The notes: generated from the letters alone by a model not told the origin. DNA of 18,243 nucleotides from an uncultured Paracoccus sp. (GCA_934533075.1 CAKTBJ010000046.1:1-18243); one strand, 5' to 3'. Counted from the first letter of the stretch, positions 7,578 through 15,443 are shown. A program made the numbers and translations.

Positions 7578-8696
7578 TCACGCCACGCCCTCCATGCCAT
7601 CGGCCCGCAGCACGCCATCGCGCACCATCTGCGCATAAAGCAGCCCCTCGCGCAGGCCGCGGTCGGCGACCGACAGCCGCGTGGTCGGCCATAGCCGCAT
7701 CAGAGTCTGCAAGATCGCCGCCCCCGACATGATCAGCGCATGACGCTCGCGCCCGATGCGGGGGTCGTTGCGGCGGCCTTCCGGCCCCAGCGCCAGATAG
7801 TCCAGAATCACCCGGTCGATCTGGTCGGAGGTCATCGTCAGCCCGTCGACCTTGGTCCGGTCATAGCGTTTCAGCCCCAGATGGCTGGCCGCGACCGTGG
7901 TGACGGTGCCCGAAGTGCCGATGATCTGGAAGCCGTGCTCGGGCGCACCCTGCGCGTAAGGCGCGAAATCGGCCAGCTTTTCCTCGAAGAACCAGCTCAT
8001 CAGCGCAAAGCGGCCGGCATCGTCGCCGACATCGGCGAACTGGTCGCGCAGGGTGGCCACGCCCAGCGGCACGCTGATCCAGTCCACCACCTTCGCCCCG
8101 CCGACCGGCTGGCTGCGAAAGCCCCCGGACAGGCGCATGATGGCGCGGGGGCGCTCGACGGGATCGACATTGGTCAGGTCGATCCAGACCAGTTCCGTCG
8201 AGCCGCCGCCGATATCCACCACCAGCAGATGCGTGGTGCGCTGGCTGACCAGCGGCGCGCAGGAGATCACGGCCAGCCGCGCCTCCTCCTCGGCGTCGAT
8301 GATCTCCAGCGGCAGGCCGGTCTCGCGGCGGATCAGGCGCATGAAGTCGCGGCTGTTGCGGGCGCGGCGGCAGGCCTCGGTGGCGACCAGCCGCATGCGG
8401 CGGACGCTGTGGGTCTCCAGCTTGCGGCGGCAGACCTGCAAGGCGTGGACGGTGCGCGCCATCGAGGCGCGCGACAACCGCCCGCTGGCCTCAAGGCCGA
8501 AACCGAGCTGGACAGGCTTGGAAAAGCTGTCCACGACCTGGAACTGATTGCCGCAGGGGCGGGCAATCAGCATCCGGCAACTGTTGGTGCCGAGGTCGAG
8601 GGCGGCATAAAGCTCCCCTTCCTCGGGCTGGCGGGCGGCAGGTGGCTCGACCGTCTTGGGGAACGCGCCCGCACCCGCAGGACGCTTGGGCGCCAT
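7578..8696 (-). CDS. ppx: Exopolyphosphatase / guanosine pentaphosphatase family protein
   Basis: A 372-residue protein of the Ppx/GppA family (ASKHA ATPase fold) that hydrolyses polyphosphate ends or pppGpp. The first phosphate-binding motif [17 protein letters not shown] is at 30-46, the catalytic acidic segment [11 protein letters not shown] at 132-142, the second phosphate motif [13 protein letters not shown] at 159-171, and [15 protein letters not shown] follows in the second half. The C-terminal [16 protein letters not shown] motif is typical of the family. It lacks the long C-terminal HD-like extension of E. coli Ppx (about 510 residues), so it is the short two-domain form. The first 28 residues are Pro/Ala-rich and variable. 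The ATG follows GGAGGG. Ppx and GppA activities cannot be separated by sequence. Confidence 0.92.
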   Translation of the reverse strand: MAPKRPAGAGAFPKTVEPPAARQPEEGELYAALDLGTNSCRMLIARPCGNQFQVVDSFSKPVQLGFGLEASGRLSRASMARTVHALQVCRRKLETHSVRRMRLVATEACRRARNSRDFMRLIRRETGLPLEIIDAEEEARLAVISCAPLVSQRTTHLLVVDIGGGSTELVWIDLTNVDPVERPRAIMRLSGGFRSQPVGGAKVVDWISVPLGVATLRDQFADVGDDAGRFALMSWFFEEKLADFAPYAQGAPEHGFQIIGTSGTVTTVAASHLGLKRYDRTKVDGLTMTSDQIDRVILDYLALGPEGRRNDPRIGRERHALIMSGAAILQTLMRLWPTTRLSVADRGLREGLLYAQMVRDGVLRADGMEGVA

Positions 8697-8725
8697 GTGT
8701 CACGCCCTCCGATGGTGTTGCGCTC

Positions 8726-8754
8726 AAGGTAGCGGTCCCGCGCCCCCGCCGCAA
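8726..8754 (-). promoter_or_regulatory. Putative promoter of ppx-rlmE
   Basis: On the minus strand TTGCGG (8749-8754) and TACCTT (8726-8731) are separated by 17 bp, predicting a start roughly 20-25 nt upstream of the ppx ATG. The -35-like hexamer is the same as the one proposed for pdhA. It is a motif match in GC-rich DNA and nothing more. Confidence 0.35.
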
Positions 8755-8828
8755 GGGGCCGGGCCGGGATGCCCGTCCGGGTACGGACACGGGGGAGACG
8801 TGGAGGGGCCGACCGGGATATGGGCCAG

Positions 8829-8843
8829 GCGATCGTCGATCGC
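8829..8843. repeat. 15-bp inverted repeat downstream of osmC
   Basis: Perfect 7-bp arms GCGATCG/CGATCGC with one central base, 11 bp past the osmC stop and between it and the ppx promoter region. No T-run follows, so terminator function is doubtful. It could equally be chance or a protein-binding site for ppx. Confidence 0.25.
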
Positions 8844-8854
8844 GATCCGCGCCG

Positions 8855-9322
8855 TCACCCGGCCAGCAGGAACGCCGGCTCATGGCTGATCGGAAAGTTC
8901 ACCGATCTTGCGACAAAGCAAACCTCATGGATCCTGTGATGGATCGCGGTCGCGGCATCCAGATCCGTTCCGGGCCGAACGGTGATGAGCGGGCGCAAGA
9001 TCGCCGCCGTGAAGCGGCCCGCCCCGCCCTTCCCGACAAGGCCAAGGCCGACGGGACTGTCCTCATAGCCGGCCACGACGATGCCCGCATCCGAAGCGTA
9101 ATGCAGATACCAAAGCATATGGCAGGCCGAGAGGGCCGAAAGCAGGAGGTCCTCGGGATTCATCTTGCCGGCATCACCACCAAGCAGGGGGTCGTTCGAA
9201 CAGTGGATGACGGGCTTGCCGGGGATCGCGATGTCCCAGCAGCGGTCATAGCCGCGATAGCTGGCGGTGCCCTCGCCCCTGTCGCCCGTCCAGCCGACGG
9301 ATGTCGTATAGCGATGCTCCAT
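8855..9322 (-). CDS. OsmC/Ohr-family peroxiredoxin-like protein
   Basis: A 155-residue OsmC-like protein. The family detoxifies organic hydroperoxides in the cytoplasm with two cysteines. The conserved pair appears to be Cys67 (LLLSALSACHMLWYLH) and Cys135 (IHEVCFVARSVNFPI). MNPEDLLLSALSACH is the helical signature carrying the peroxidatic Cys. Two further Cys at 28 and 41 are not standard. WDIAIPGKPVIHCSNDPLLGGDAGKMNPED fits the subgroup often named OsmC family protein rather than true Ohr. The ATG at 9322 is chosen because it follows GGGAAGG and begins MEHRYTTSVGW; the in-frame ATG at 9370 would put the leader across the operator palindrome. It is transcribed divergently from the GntR gene, which probably regulates it. 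Confidence 0.9.
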   Translation of the reverse strand: MEHRYTTSVGWTGDRGEGTASYRGYDRCWDIAIPGKPVIHCSNDPLLGGDAGKMNPEDLLLSALSACHMLWYLHYASDAGIVVAGYEDSPVGLGLVGKGGAGRFTAAILRPLITVRPGTDLDAATAIHHRIHEVCFVARSVNFPISHEPAFLLAG

Positions 9323-9326
9323 AGGA

Positions 9327-9356
9327 TTGCCTTCCCGCCGGGAAGATTCGTATACA
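9327..9356 (+). promoter_or_regulatory. Putative promoter of the GntR regulator gene
   Basis: TTGCCT (9327-9332) and TATACA (9351-9356) are separated by 18 bp. The -10-like hexamer lies inside the 14-bp palindrome, so binding there would block transcription. The predicted start is about 20 nt upstream of the ATG, leaving only the AAGGAG-containing leader. Confidence 0.4.
9331..9345 (-). promoter_or_regulatory. Inverted repeat overlapping the osmC ribosome binding site
   Basis: Arms CTTCCCG and CGGGAAG with a single central base. In the osmC mRNA the downstream arm contains the GGGAAG that serves as ribosome binding site 7-8 nt before the ATG, so a hairpin (5-6 bp stem) could hide it. It may instead be a second protein-binding half of the control region. 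Confidence 0.35.
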
Positions 9357-9363
9357 TGTATAC
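9350..9363. promoter_or_regulatory. Palindromic operator candidate between osmC and gntR
   Basis: GTATACATGTATAC is a perfect 14-bp palindrome and the only AT-rich island in this part of the window. It contains two GTATAC units. It lies 28 bp from the osmC ATG and 22 bp from the gntR ATG and overlaps candidate -10 hexamers on both strands. FCD-type GntR regulators typically bind short palindromes with GT/AC half-sites next to their own gene. Control of both divergent genes by the adjacent regulator is therefore the natural inference. Confidence 0.65.
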
Positions 9364-9384
9364 ACAACAAGGAGAGGCAAGGGA

Positions 9385-10014
9385 ATGGATCTTGCAGAGC
9401 GACTCCGCGCGGCGATTCTGGGCGGCGAATACCCGCCCGGCACGCTTCTGTCCCAGACGGACCTGGCCCAGGAATTTTCCGTCAGCCGCATTCCGATCCG
9501 CGACGCCCTGCTCGGCCTGGTCGCCGAGAAGCTGGTCGAGGTGATCCCCGGCAGGGGCGCGCGGGTCGTCCGCCTCTCGGCAAGAGAGCTGGAGGAGGTG
9601 TTCGAATTGCGGGTCATGCTGGAATGCGATCTTCTGCGGCGGGCCGTGCCGCGCGCCGACGACGCGGCGAAGGCAGAGGTGGAATATGTGTTGCGGCGAT
9701 CCTCGCTGGAGGCCGGAAGACCCGGCTGGCATGGCGGGGACCGGGACTTTCATCGCGCGCTCTACAGCCCGGCGGACCGGCCCCGGCAGCTCGCGATGGT
9801 CGAGGAGTTGCGCAGGATCTGCGTCCTTCATGCCTGCGGATACACCGCGCTCGCCACTGAAACGGCCAGATGGCTGCAAGACCATCGCGCGATCACGCAA
9901 GCCTTTGCCGAGGGGCGCGTGGACGAGGCTTGCGCCGCCCTGGCCGGGCACCTTCTGGCCGCGCGGGACAGGTTGCTGTCCCTTCAGCCCGAGGCGGCAG
10001 GAAAGGACCGCTGA
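9385..10014 (+). CDS. GntR-family transcriptional regulator with FCD ligand domain
   Basis: A 209-residue DNA-binding regulator. The N-terminal winged helix (about 1-65) shows the classical GntR pattern LAERLRAAILGGEYPPGTLLSQTDLAQEFSVSRIPIRDAL followed by the wing VEVIPGRGARVV. The C-terminal helical FCD domain (about 68-200) carries the usual metal/ligand positions Asp121-His123 (RDFHRAL), His167 (QDHRAI) and His189 (LAGHLLAARDRL), suggesting a small carboxylate ligand or a bound metal. The ATG follows AAGGAGAGG. The gene is divergent from osmC with a palindrome between them. It probably represses itself and osmC. The effector is unknown; an organic acid is common in this family, while the oxidative-stress partner is less usual for FCD regulators. 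Confidence 0.92.
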   Translation: MDLAERLRAAILGGEYPPGTLLSQTDLAQEFSVSRIPIRDALLGLVAEKLVEVIPGRGARVVRLSARELEEVFELRVMLECDLLRRAVPRADDAAKAEVEYVLRRSSLEAGRPGWHGGDRDFHRALYSPADRPRQLAMVEELRRICVLHACGYTALATETARWLQDHRAITQAFAEGRVDEACAALAGHLLAARDRLLSLQPEAAGKDR

Positions 10015-10102
10015 AGGCCCGAAGCCGCCGGTCAGCCCGCATCCCGGCACGGCATGCCACGGGGGACGGGCAGCGGCACGGAAACCACGGTTCCCGCCCC
10101 GC

Positions 10103-10163
10103 TCACGCAGACTTATCCACGCCCGGAGACCCCCAGGAGTCGGAGGGGGTGGGTAAGTCGGGC
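10103..10163 (+). repeat. Extragenic palindromic element, copy 1
   Basis: The core hairpin is 10110-10159. Outer arms GACTTATCCACGCCC and GGGGGTGGGTAAGTC pair with one G-G mismatch and one wobble. A GGA/GGA internal loop follows, then inner arms GACCCC/GGAGTC around a 2-nt loop. The same sequence in reverse complement occurs at 15462-15524, with differences in the stem and a 2-nt longer loop there. Similarity extends about 7 bp beyond the left arm and 4 bp beyond the right. TTATCCACG (10113-10121) and TTACCCACC on the minus strand (10148-10156) resemble DnaA boxes. Confidence 0.8.
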
Positions 10164-10188
10164 AGCACGCGCCGCGCCCCTCGCAAAC

Positions 10189-10223
10189 GGGACCGGGCAG
10201 GCCGTCGAGGCCCGCCCGGTCCC
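10189..10223 (+). terminator. Strong GC hairpin between gntR and ftsB
   Basis: Arms GGGACCGGGC and GCCCGGTCCC (10 bp, perfect) are followed inward by an A/C mismatch and GGCC/GGCC (4 bp) around the loop GTCGA. It lies about 175 bp past gntR and 100 bp before ftsB. No T-run follows, so it is either a Rho-assisted or weak terminator, or an element in the ftsB leader. Confidence 0.4.
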
Positions 10224-10324
10224 CGCCGGCCCCGCCGGCGCCGGTGCCGCATGCGAGGATGCCGCCCCCTCTTGGCCCCGGCGGCCCCTCATGGCATGAT
10301 CGCCGCCGCCGACCGGAGACCCAG

Positions 10325-10636
10325 ATGCCCCCCAGCCCCCGCAATCCCAATCGCCTGCCCGTCGGGCCGCTGGTCTTTTACGGCATCATCGCCGTCCTGC
10401 TGCTCTATTTCGCCTATGCCGCCGTGCAGGGACCTTCCGGCATCCTGCGCCGCGTCCAGATCGAATCCGAAACCGCCGAGCTGGTGGCCGAGCGCGACGC
10501 CCTTCAGGCACAGGTGGACGACATGGCGAATCTGACCCGCAGGCTGTCGGACGATTACCTCGACCTCGACCTCCTGGACGAGCGCGCCCGCACGGTCCTT
10601 GGCCTCGCCCGCGCCGACGAAGCCGTGGTGCCCTGA
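10325..10636 (+). CDS. ftsB: Cell-division protein FtsB/DivIC family (septum formation initiator)
   Basis: A 103-residue bitopic protein. A short cytoplasmic N-terminus (MPPSPRNPNRLPVG) leads into one membrane helix (about 15-34, PLVFYGIIAVLLLYFAYAAV) and a periplasmic coiled coil (about 42-76, RRVQIESETAELVAERDALQAQVDDMANLTRRL). A short region ending DLLDERARTVLGLARADEAVVP follows. The ERAR.VLG segment is typical of the FtsB/DivIC family, which joins FtsL and FtsQ in the divisome. The ATG at 10325 is chosen because GGAGA lies 6 nt upstream and the N-terminus fits; an earlier in-frame ATG would add a Pro/Arg-rich leader. The position upstream of pdhA is usual in Rhodobacterales. The symbol rests on family architecture, as sequence conservation in FtsB is low. 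Confidence 0.88.
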   Translation: MPPSPRNPNRLPVGPLVFYGIIAVLLLYFAYAAVQGPSGILRRVQIESETAELVAERDALQAQVDDMANLTRRLSDDYLDLDLLDERARTVLGLARADEAVVP

Positions 10637-10716
10637 GCCGCAGCCCCGGCAAAACAGCGCCTTGCGCGATCCCGCACCCCGGACGGCCCGTCCGAACCGC
10701 GCGCCCCGCAAGGCCA

Positions 10717-10745
10717 TTGCGGGGCTGCAAGCCATCCGCTAGCGT
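10717..10745 (+). promoter_or_regulatory. Putative promoter of the pdhA-pdhB-pdhC operon
   Basis: TTGCGG (10717-10722) and TAGCGT (10740-10745) are separated by 17 bp in the 208-bp gap between ftsB and pdhA, giving a leader of about 90 nt. A short inverted repeat CGGACG/CGTCCG (10680-10694) lies upstream and may mark the end of ftsB. It is a motif match with modest weight. Confidence 0.35.
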
Positions 10746-10844
10746 TCATCCAATGCCTGCCTGTGCGCCTGGACCGCTCCGGGCCGGGGCGGTGCCCGCC
10801 GGATCGCTCCGAGGCGCCGGCAACAACGAACGGGGGAGAGAAGC

Positions 10845-11873
10845 ATGGCCAGAAAACCAGCCACCAAAGCCGAGCCTGCCGCGAAGGCCAGTCCGGGCGC
10901 CAATGTCTCGCGCGACGACCTGCTGCGCTATTTCCGCGACATGCTGCTGATCCGCCGGTTCGAGGAAAAGGCCGGCCAGCTTTACGGCATGGGCGACATC
11001 GGCGGCTTCTGCCACCTCTATATCGGGCAGGAAGCGGTGGTCGTCGGGCTGGAGGCCGCCGCGTCCGAGGGCGACAAGCGCATCACCAGCTATCGCGACC
11101 ACGGCCACATGCTGGCCTGCGGGATGGAGGCGCGCGGGGTGATGGCCGAGCTGACCGGCCGCATCGGCGGCTATTCCAAGGGCAAGGGCGGCAGCATGCA
11201 CATGTTCAGCCGCGAAAAGCATTTCTACGGCGGCCACGGCATCGTCGGCGCGCAGGTGACGCTGGGCGCCGGGCTGGCCTTCGCCGACAAGTATCTGGGC
11301 AACGACCGCGTGACCTTCGCCTATTTCGGCGACGGCGCCGCCAACCAGGGCCAGGTCTACGAGACCTACAACATGGCCGAGCTGTGGGACCTGCCCGTGG
11401 TCTTCGTGATCGAGAACAACCAGTATGCGATGGGCACCTCGGTGCAGCGGTCCACGAAATCCAAGACGCTCTACGGCCGCGGCGAGGCCTTCGGCATCCC
11501 CGGCGAGCGCGTGGACGGCATGGACGTGCTGGCCGTGCGCGCCGCGGGCGAAAAGGCGGTGGCGCATTGCCGGGCCGGGAACGGTCCCTACATCCTGGAG
11601 ATGATGACCTATCGCTATCGCGGGCACTCGATGTCCGACCCGGCGAAATACCGCACCCGCGAGGAGGTCCAGAAGGTCCGCGACGAGAAGGACCCGATCG
11701 AGCATGTGCGCCACATGCTGCTGGACGGCGGCCATGCCAGCACCGACGACCTGAAGGCGATCGAAAAGGAAATCAAGGACATCGTGAACGATTCCGCCGA
11801 TTTCGCCCGCCAGAGTCCCGAACCGCCGGTCGAAGAGCTTTGGACCGACATCTATGCCGAAACCGACGCCTGA
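10845..11873 (+). CDS. pdhA: Pyruvate dehydrogenase E1 component, alpha subunit
   Basis: A 342-residue alpha chain of the heterotetrameric thiamine-diphosphate-dependent E1, which decarboxylates pyruvate and passes the acetyl group to lipoyl-E2 in the cytoplasm. The first 20 residues are a Lys/Ala-rich extension. The body shows RRFEEKAGQLYGMGDIGGFCHLYIGQEA, then TSYRDHGHMLACG. The ThDP/Mg motif starts at GDGAANQGQ (162-170) and ends at ENNQYAMGTS (190-199). The regulatory-loop sequence RYRGHSMSDPAKYR (257-270) is characteristic of E1-alpha. GGGGGAGAAGC precedes the ATG. It leads the operon; pdhB starts 15 bp after its stop. Pyruvate rather than branched-chain specificity is inferred from high similarity to PdhA-type sequences and from the neighbours. 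Confidence 0.97.
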   Translation: MARKPATKAEPAAKASPGANVSRDDLLRYFRDMLLIRRFEEKAGQLYGMGDIGGFCHLYIGQEAVVVGLEAAASEGDKRITSYRDHGHMLACGMEARGVMAELTGRIGGYSKGKGGSMHMFSREKHFYGGHGIVGAQVTLGAGLAFADKYLGNDRVTFAYFGDGAANQGQVYETYNMAELWDLPVVFVIENNQYAMGTSVQRSTKSKTLYGRGEAFGIPGERVDGMDVLAVRAAGEKAVAHCRAGNGPYILEMMTYRYRGHSMSDPAKYRTREEVQKVRDEKDPIEHVRHMLLDGGHASTDDLKAIEKEIKDIVNDSADFARQSPEPPVEELWTDIYAETDA

Positions 11874-11888
11874 GGGGGGAGACCGAAC

Positions 11889-13268
11889 ATGGCAACCGAG
11901 ATCCTGATGCCGGCCCTGTCCCCCACGATGGAGGAGGGCACGCTGGCCAAGTGGCTGGTCAAGGAAGGCGACACGGTGAAATCCGGCGACATCCTGGCCG
12001 AGATCGAGACCGACAAGGCGACGATGGAGTTCGAGGCCGTCGACGAGGGCATCGTCGGCAGGATCCTCGTGGCCGAGGGCAGCGAGGGCGTGAAGGTCAA
12101 CACCCCCATCGCCGTGCTGGTCGAGGAGGGCGAGGACGCCGACGCGCTGCCCGCCGCCGGCTCCGCAGCCGCGCCCGCCGCCCAGGCCGCGCCCGAGGCC
12201 CCTGCCGCCGCTGCGGCCCCCGCCCCGGCGCAGGCCCGCCCCGCCCCGGCCGCCGATGCCAGCCCCGACTGGCCCGAAGGCACGCCGATGAAGACCATGA
12301 CCGTGCGCGAGGCCCTGCGCGAGGCGATGGCCGAGGAGATGGACCGCGACGAGACCGTCTACCTGATGGGCGAGGAGGTCGGCGAATACCAGGGCGCCTA
12401 CAAGATCAGCCAGGGCCTGCTGGACCGCTTCGGCCCGCGCCGGGTGGTGGACACGCCGATCACCGAGCACGGCTTCGCCGGCATCGCTGTCGGCTCGGCC
12501 TTCGCCGGGCTGCGGCCCATCGTCGAGTTCATGACCTTCAACTTCGCCATGCAGGCCATCGACCACATCATCAACTCGGCGGCGAAGACGCTGTATATGT
12601 CGGGCGGGCAGATGGGCTGTCCCATCGTGTTCCGCGGCGCCAACGGCGCGGCGGCCCGCGTCGGCGCCCAGCACAGCCAGGACTATGCCGCCTGGTATGC
12701 GCAGGTGCCCGGCCTCAAGGTCGTGCAGCCCTATACCGCCGCCGATGCCAAGGGCCTGCTGAAATCCGCGATCCGCGACCCCAACCCGGTGATCTTCCTT
12801 GAAAACGAGATCGTCTACGGCCGCAGCTTCGAGGTGCCGGACCTGCCGGACTTCACCATCCCCTTCGGCAAGGCCCGCATCGCCCGCGCCGGCAGCGACG
12901 TGACCATCGTCAGCTTCGGCATCGGCATGGCCCATGCGCTGGAGGCCGCCGAACTGCTGGCCGCCGACGGCATCGAGGCCGAGGTGATCGACCTGCGCAG
13001 CCTGCGCCCGCTGGACACCGCCACGGTGATCGAATCGGTCAGGCGCACCAATCGCTGCGTGACGGTGGAAGAGGGCTGGCCGGTCTGCTCGATCGGCAAC
13101 CATATCAGCGCGGTGCTGATGCAGGAGGCCTTCGACTGGCTGGACGCGCCGGTGATCAACTGCACCGGCAAGGACGTGCCCATGCCCTATGCCGCGAACC
13201 TCGAAAAGCTGGCGCTGGTGACCGCCGCCGAGGTGGTCGAGGCCGTCAAATCCGTCACCTATCGCTGA
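11889..13268 (+). CDS. pdhB: Pyruvate dehydrogenase E1 beta subunit with N-terminal lipoyl domain
   Basis: A 459-residue beta chain of E1. Residues 1-80 are a complete lipoyl domain with the lipoylated Lys43 in [13 protein letters not shown]. An Ala/Pro-rich flexible linker follows (about 84-128), then the E1-beta transketolase-like body from about 134 ([41 protein letters not shown]). [47 protein letters not shown] is the classical beta-subunit core. The C-terminal domain contains [19 protein letters not shown] and [15 protein letters not shown] lipoyl domain on E1-beta is an established feature of many alphaproteobacterial PDH complexes. The lipoyl-coding DNA is almost the same as the start of pdhC. 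Spacing to pdhC is 12 bp. Confidence 0.97.
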   Translation: MATEILMPALSPTMEEGTLAKWLVKEGDTVKSGDILAEIETDKATMEFEAVDEGIVGRILVAEGSEGVKVNTPIAVLVEEGEDADALPAAGSAAAPAAQAAPEAPAAAAAPAPAQARPAPAADASPDWPEGTPMKTMTVREALREAMAEEMDRDETVYLMGEEVGEYQGAYKISQGLLDRFGPRRVVDTPITEHGFAGIAVGSAFAGLRPIVEFMTFNFAMQAIDHIINSAAKTLYMSGGQMGCPIVFRGANGAAARVGAQHSQDYAAWYAQVPGLKVVQPYTAADAKGLLKSAIRDPNPVIFLENEIVYGRSFEVPDLPDFTIPFGKARIARAGSDVTIVSFGIGMAHALEAAELLAADGIEAEVIDLRSLRPLDTATVIESVRRTNRCVTVEEGWPVCSIGNHISAVLMQEAFDWLDAPVINCTGKDVPMPYAANLEKLALVTAAEVVEAVKSVTYR

Positions 13269-13280
13269 GGGGATCAGATC

Positions 13281-14603
13281 ATGGCAACCGAGATCCTGAT
13301 GCCGGCCCTGTCCCCCACGATGGAGGAGGGCACGCTGGCGAAATGGCTGGTCAAGGAGGGTGACACGGTTTCGGCCGGCGACCTGCTGGCCGAGATCGAG
13401 ACCGACAAGGCCACGATGGAATTCGAGGCCGTCGACGAGGGCGTGATCGGCAAGATCCTCGTGGCCGAAGGCGCGCAGGGCGTGAAGGTCAACACCCCCA
13501 TCGCCGTGCTGCTGGAGGAGGGCGAAAGCCTCGATGATACGAAACCGGCATCGGCGCCGCAGCCCGAGGCCGCGAAAGCGGCCGACGCGGGCGCCGAGGC
13601 GGCCCCGAAGCCGCAGGCTGCGGGGGCCTCCGAGGCGCCCGCCCCTGCCCCGGCCGCGCCCAGGGCGGCGGATGGCGGCCGCATCTTCGCCTCGCCGCTG
13701 GCGCGGCGGATCGCGGCGGAAAAGGGTCTGGACCTGGCGCAGGTCAAGGGCAGCGGCCCGCATGGCCGCATCGTCAAGGCCGATGTCGAGGCCGCCAGGC
13801 CCGGCGCGGCGGCGGCTCCGGCTGCGGCGGCAGCGGCCAAGCCTGCCGCCCCTGCCCCGGCGGCGGCGCCTGCCGGCCCTTCGGCGGAAACCATCCTGAA
13901 AATCTATGCCGACCGCGAGACCGAGGAGGTCGCGCTGGACGGCATGCGCCGCACCATCGCCGCCCGCCTGTCGGAGGCCAAGCAGACCATCCCGCACTTC
14001 TACCTGCGCCGGTCCGCCAAGCTGGACGCGCTGATGGCCTTCCGCAAGACGCTGAACGACCAGTTGGGCGCGCGCGGGGTCAAGCTGTCGGTCAACGACT
14101 TCATCATCAAGGCCTGCGCGCTGGCGCTTCAGGACGTGCCCGACGCCAACGCGGTCTGGGCCGGCGACCGCATCCTGAAGCTGAAACCCTCCGACGTGGC
14201 GGTGGCCGTGGCGGTCGAGGGCGGGCTGTTCACCCCCGTCCTGCGCGACGCCCAGCAGAAGACGCTCTCGGCCCTGTCCTCGGAGATGAAGGACCTCGCC
14301 AACCGCGCCAAGACCAGGAAACTGGCCCCGCACGAATACCAGGGCGGCAGCTTCGCGATCTCGAATCTCGGCATGTTCGGAATCGAGAATTTCGATGCGG
14401 TCATCAACCCGCCGCATGGCGCGATCCTTGCCGTGGGCGCCGGTATCCAGACCCCGGTGGTCGAGGATGGCGCGGTGGTGGTGCGCAACGTGATGTCGAT
14501 GACGCTTTCGGTGGATCACCGGGTCATCGACGGGGCGCTGGGCGCGCAACTTCTGGAAGCCATTGTGGGTTATCTGGAGAACCCGCTATCCATGCTGGCC
14601 TGA
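13281..14603 (+). CDS. pdhC: Dihydrolipoamide acetyltransferase (E2) of pyruvate dehydrogenase
   Basis: A 440-residue E2 core of the complex, which transfers acetyl groups from lipoyl-Lys to CoA. Domains in order: one lipoyl domain (1-80, Lys43); an Ala/Pro linker (about 84-132); a peripheral-subunit-binding domain (about 134-172, [36 protein letters not shown]) that docks E1/E3; a second Ala/Pro linker (173-200); and a catalytic acyltransferase domain (about 208-440) with the active-site DHRVIDG (His413, Asp417). The single-lipoyl form is usual in alphaproteobacteria, where E1-beta supplies another lipoyl arm. The start ATG follows GAGGGG. The E3 gene lpd is not next; a secreted-protein gene follows 33 bp later. 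Confidence 0.97.
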   Translation: MATEILMPALSPTMEEGTLAKWLVKEGDTVSAGDLLAEIETDKATMEFEAVDEGVIGKILVAEGAQGVKVNTPIAVLLEEGESLDDTKPASAPQPEAAKAADAGAEAAPKPQAAGASEAPAPAPAAPRAADGGRIFASPLARRIAAEKGLDLAQVKGSGPHGRIVKADVEAARPGAAAAPAAAAAAKPAAPAPAAAPAGPSAETILKIYADRETEEVALDGMRRTIAARLSEAKQTIPHFYLRRSAKLDALMAFRKTLNDQLGARGVKLSVNDFIIKACALALQDVPDANAVWAGDRILKLKPSDVAVAVAVEGGLFTPVLRDAQQKTLSALSSEMKDLANRAKTRKLAPHEYQGGSFAISNLGMFGIENFDAVINPPHGAILAVGAGIQTPVVEDGAVVVRNVMSMTLSVDHRVIDGALGAQLLEAIVGYLENPLSMLA

Positions 14604-14636
14604 CGCCATCGGCGGGCGCGCAACGAAGGAGACAGA

Positions 14637-15443
14637 ATGCTCGATCTCGTGTTCCTGCGGGTCCTGTTCACGGGCCTGATCGGTTTCGCCCCGCCGGGAC
14701 CGTCCCATGCACAGGCGACCCCGGTCCCGCCCGCCGATACGGCCGCCCTCGCCGAGGACGGCATCGACTTCGGCGACGATACCAGCATGTGGGCCAATGA
14801 CGGCGAATGCGACGACAAGCGTTTCACCGGCCCCGGCATGACCGACACCGCGCTGCTGGAGGAGGATATCGGCCGCGATGCCAGCGACTGCCGCGCCGCA
14901 TGGCAGGCGGGCGATCTGGCCCTGTTCACGCCGATCACCGAGAACCAGAGTCTGGACGGCGTGGATTTCGGCGATGATTCGGGCGATTGGGTCCATGACA
15001 ACCAATGCGACGACCCGCGCTTTGCCGGCGAGGGCATGGCAACGTCGCCCTATGCCGACAACCGGGCCAGGGATGCCACCGACTGCATGGCCGCCTGGCA
15101 GGCCGGCACCATCACCCTGGCCGATCAGGAGGAGGCCGGCGCAGAGGATGCCGGGGACGGCGCCAGGATCACCACCCCCTGGACCGAGGACGGCGTCGAC
15201 TTCGGCACCGATTCCGGCGCCTGGGCCAATGACGGCGAATGCGACGATCCGCGCTTTGCCGGCGAAGGCATGACCACCACCACCCTGCTGGACGAGGACA
15301 TCCGCGCCGATGCCAGCGACTGCCTTGCCGCGTGGCGCGCGGGCACCCTGACGCTGCGCGAGGATGGCGGCACCGGCCGGCCCGCGCAGGGCGGTGGCTC
15401 GGGCGGGGCCGGCAAGATCTCCAACGATCCCGGCCAGCGGTAA
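14637..15443 (+). CDS. Secreted protein with three acidic two-cysteine repeats, function unknown
   Basis: A 268-residue protein with a signal peptide (about 1-26, ending PSHAQA; cleavage likely after SHA or HAQA). The mature part is three copies of one unit at about 41-96, 107-162 and 185-240. Each reads roughly DG(I/V)DFG-D-S--W--D--CDD-RF-G-GM, a variable loop, then A-DC-AAW-AG--L. Each unit has exactly two Cys (58/85, 124/150, 202/229), spaced 26-27 residues, so one disulfide per unit in the periplasm or outside is likely. The dense Asp residues could bind calcium. A Gly-rich tail (244-259) ends the chain. AAGGAGA precedes the ATG. It is 33 bp behind pdhC on the same strand and probably shares the transcript. 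I have seen similar WANDGECDD-type units in uncharacterised alphaproteobacterial proteins, but I know no function. Confidence 0.85.
   Translation: MLDLVFLRVLFTGLIGFAPPGPSHAQATPVPPADTAALAEDGIDFGDDTSMWANDGECDDKRFTGPGMTDTALLEEDIGRDASDCRAAWQAGDLALFTPITENQSLDGVDFGDDSGDWVHDNQCDDPRFAGEGMATSPYADNRARDATDCMAAWQAGTITLADQEEAGAEDAGDGARITTPWTEDGVDFGTDSGAWANDGECDDPRFAGEGMTTTTLLDEDIRADASDCLAAWRAGTLTLREDGGTGRPAQGGGSGGAGKISNDPGQR

Larger units (their letters stand above)
10015..10324. other. 310-bp gap with two strong inverted repeats
   Basis: No gene is seen between gntR and ftsB. The gap holds copy 1 of the repeated extragenic palindrome (10103-10163) and an unrelated strong hairpin (10189-10223). Either may separate gntR transcription from ftsB. 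The remaining sequence is GC-rich without recognisable signals apart from the ftsB ribosome binding site. Confidence 0.5.

Noticed and set aside
8855..9370. Longer start for the OsmC protein at 9370
   Set aside because: The leader would be read from the operator palindrome and is not family-like; ATG 9322 has a ribosome binding site and the conserved N-terminus.
10746..14549. A 1267-codon open frame on the minus strand opposite pdhA-pdhB-pdhC
   Set aside because: Its translation is rich in His, Arg, Gly and Gln without domain sense, and it mirrors three certain genes. Long antisense frames arise from high-GC third-position bias in real genes on the other strand.
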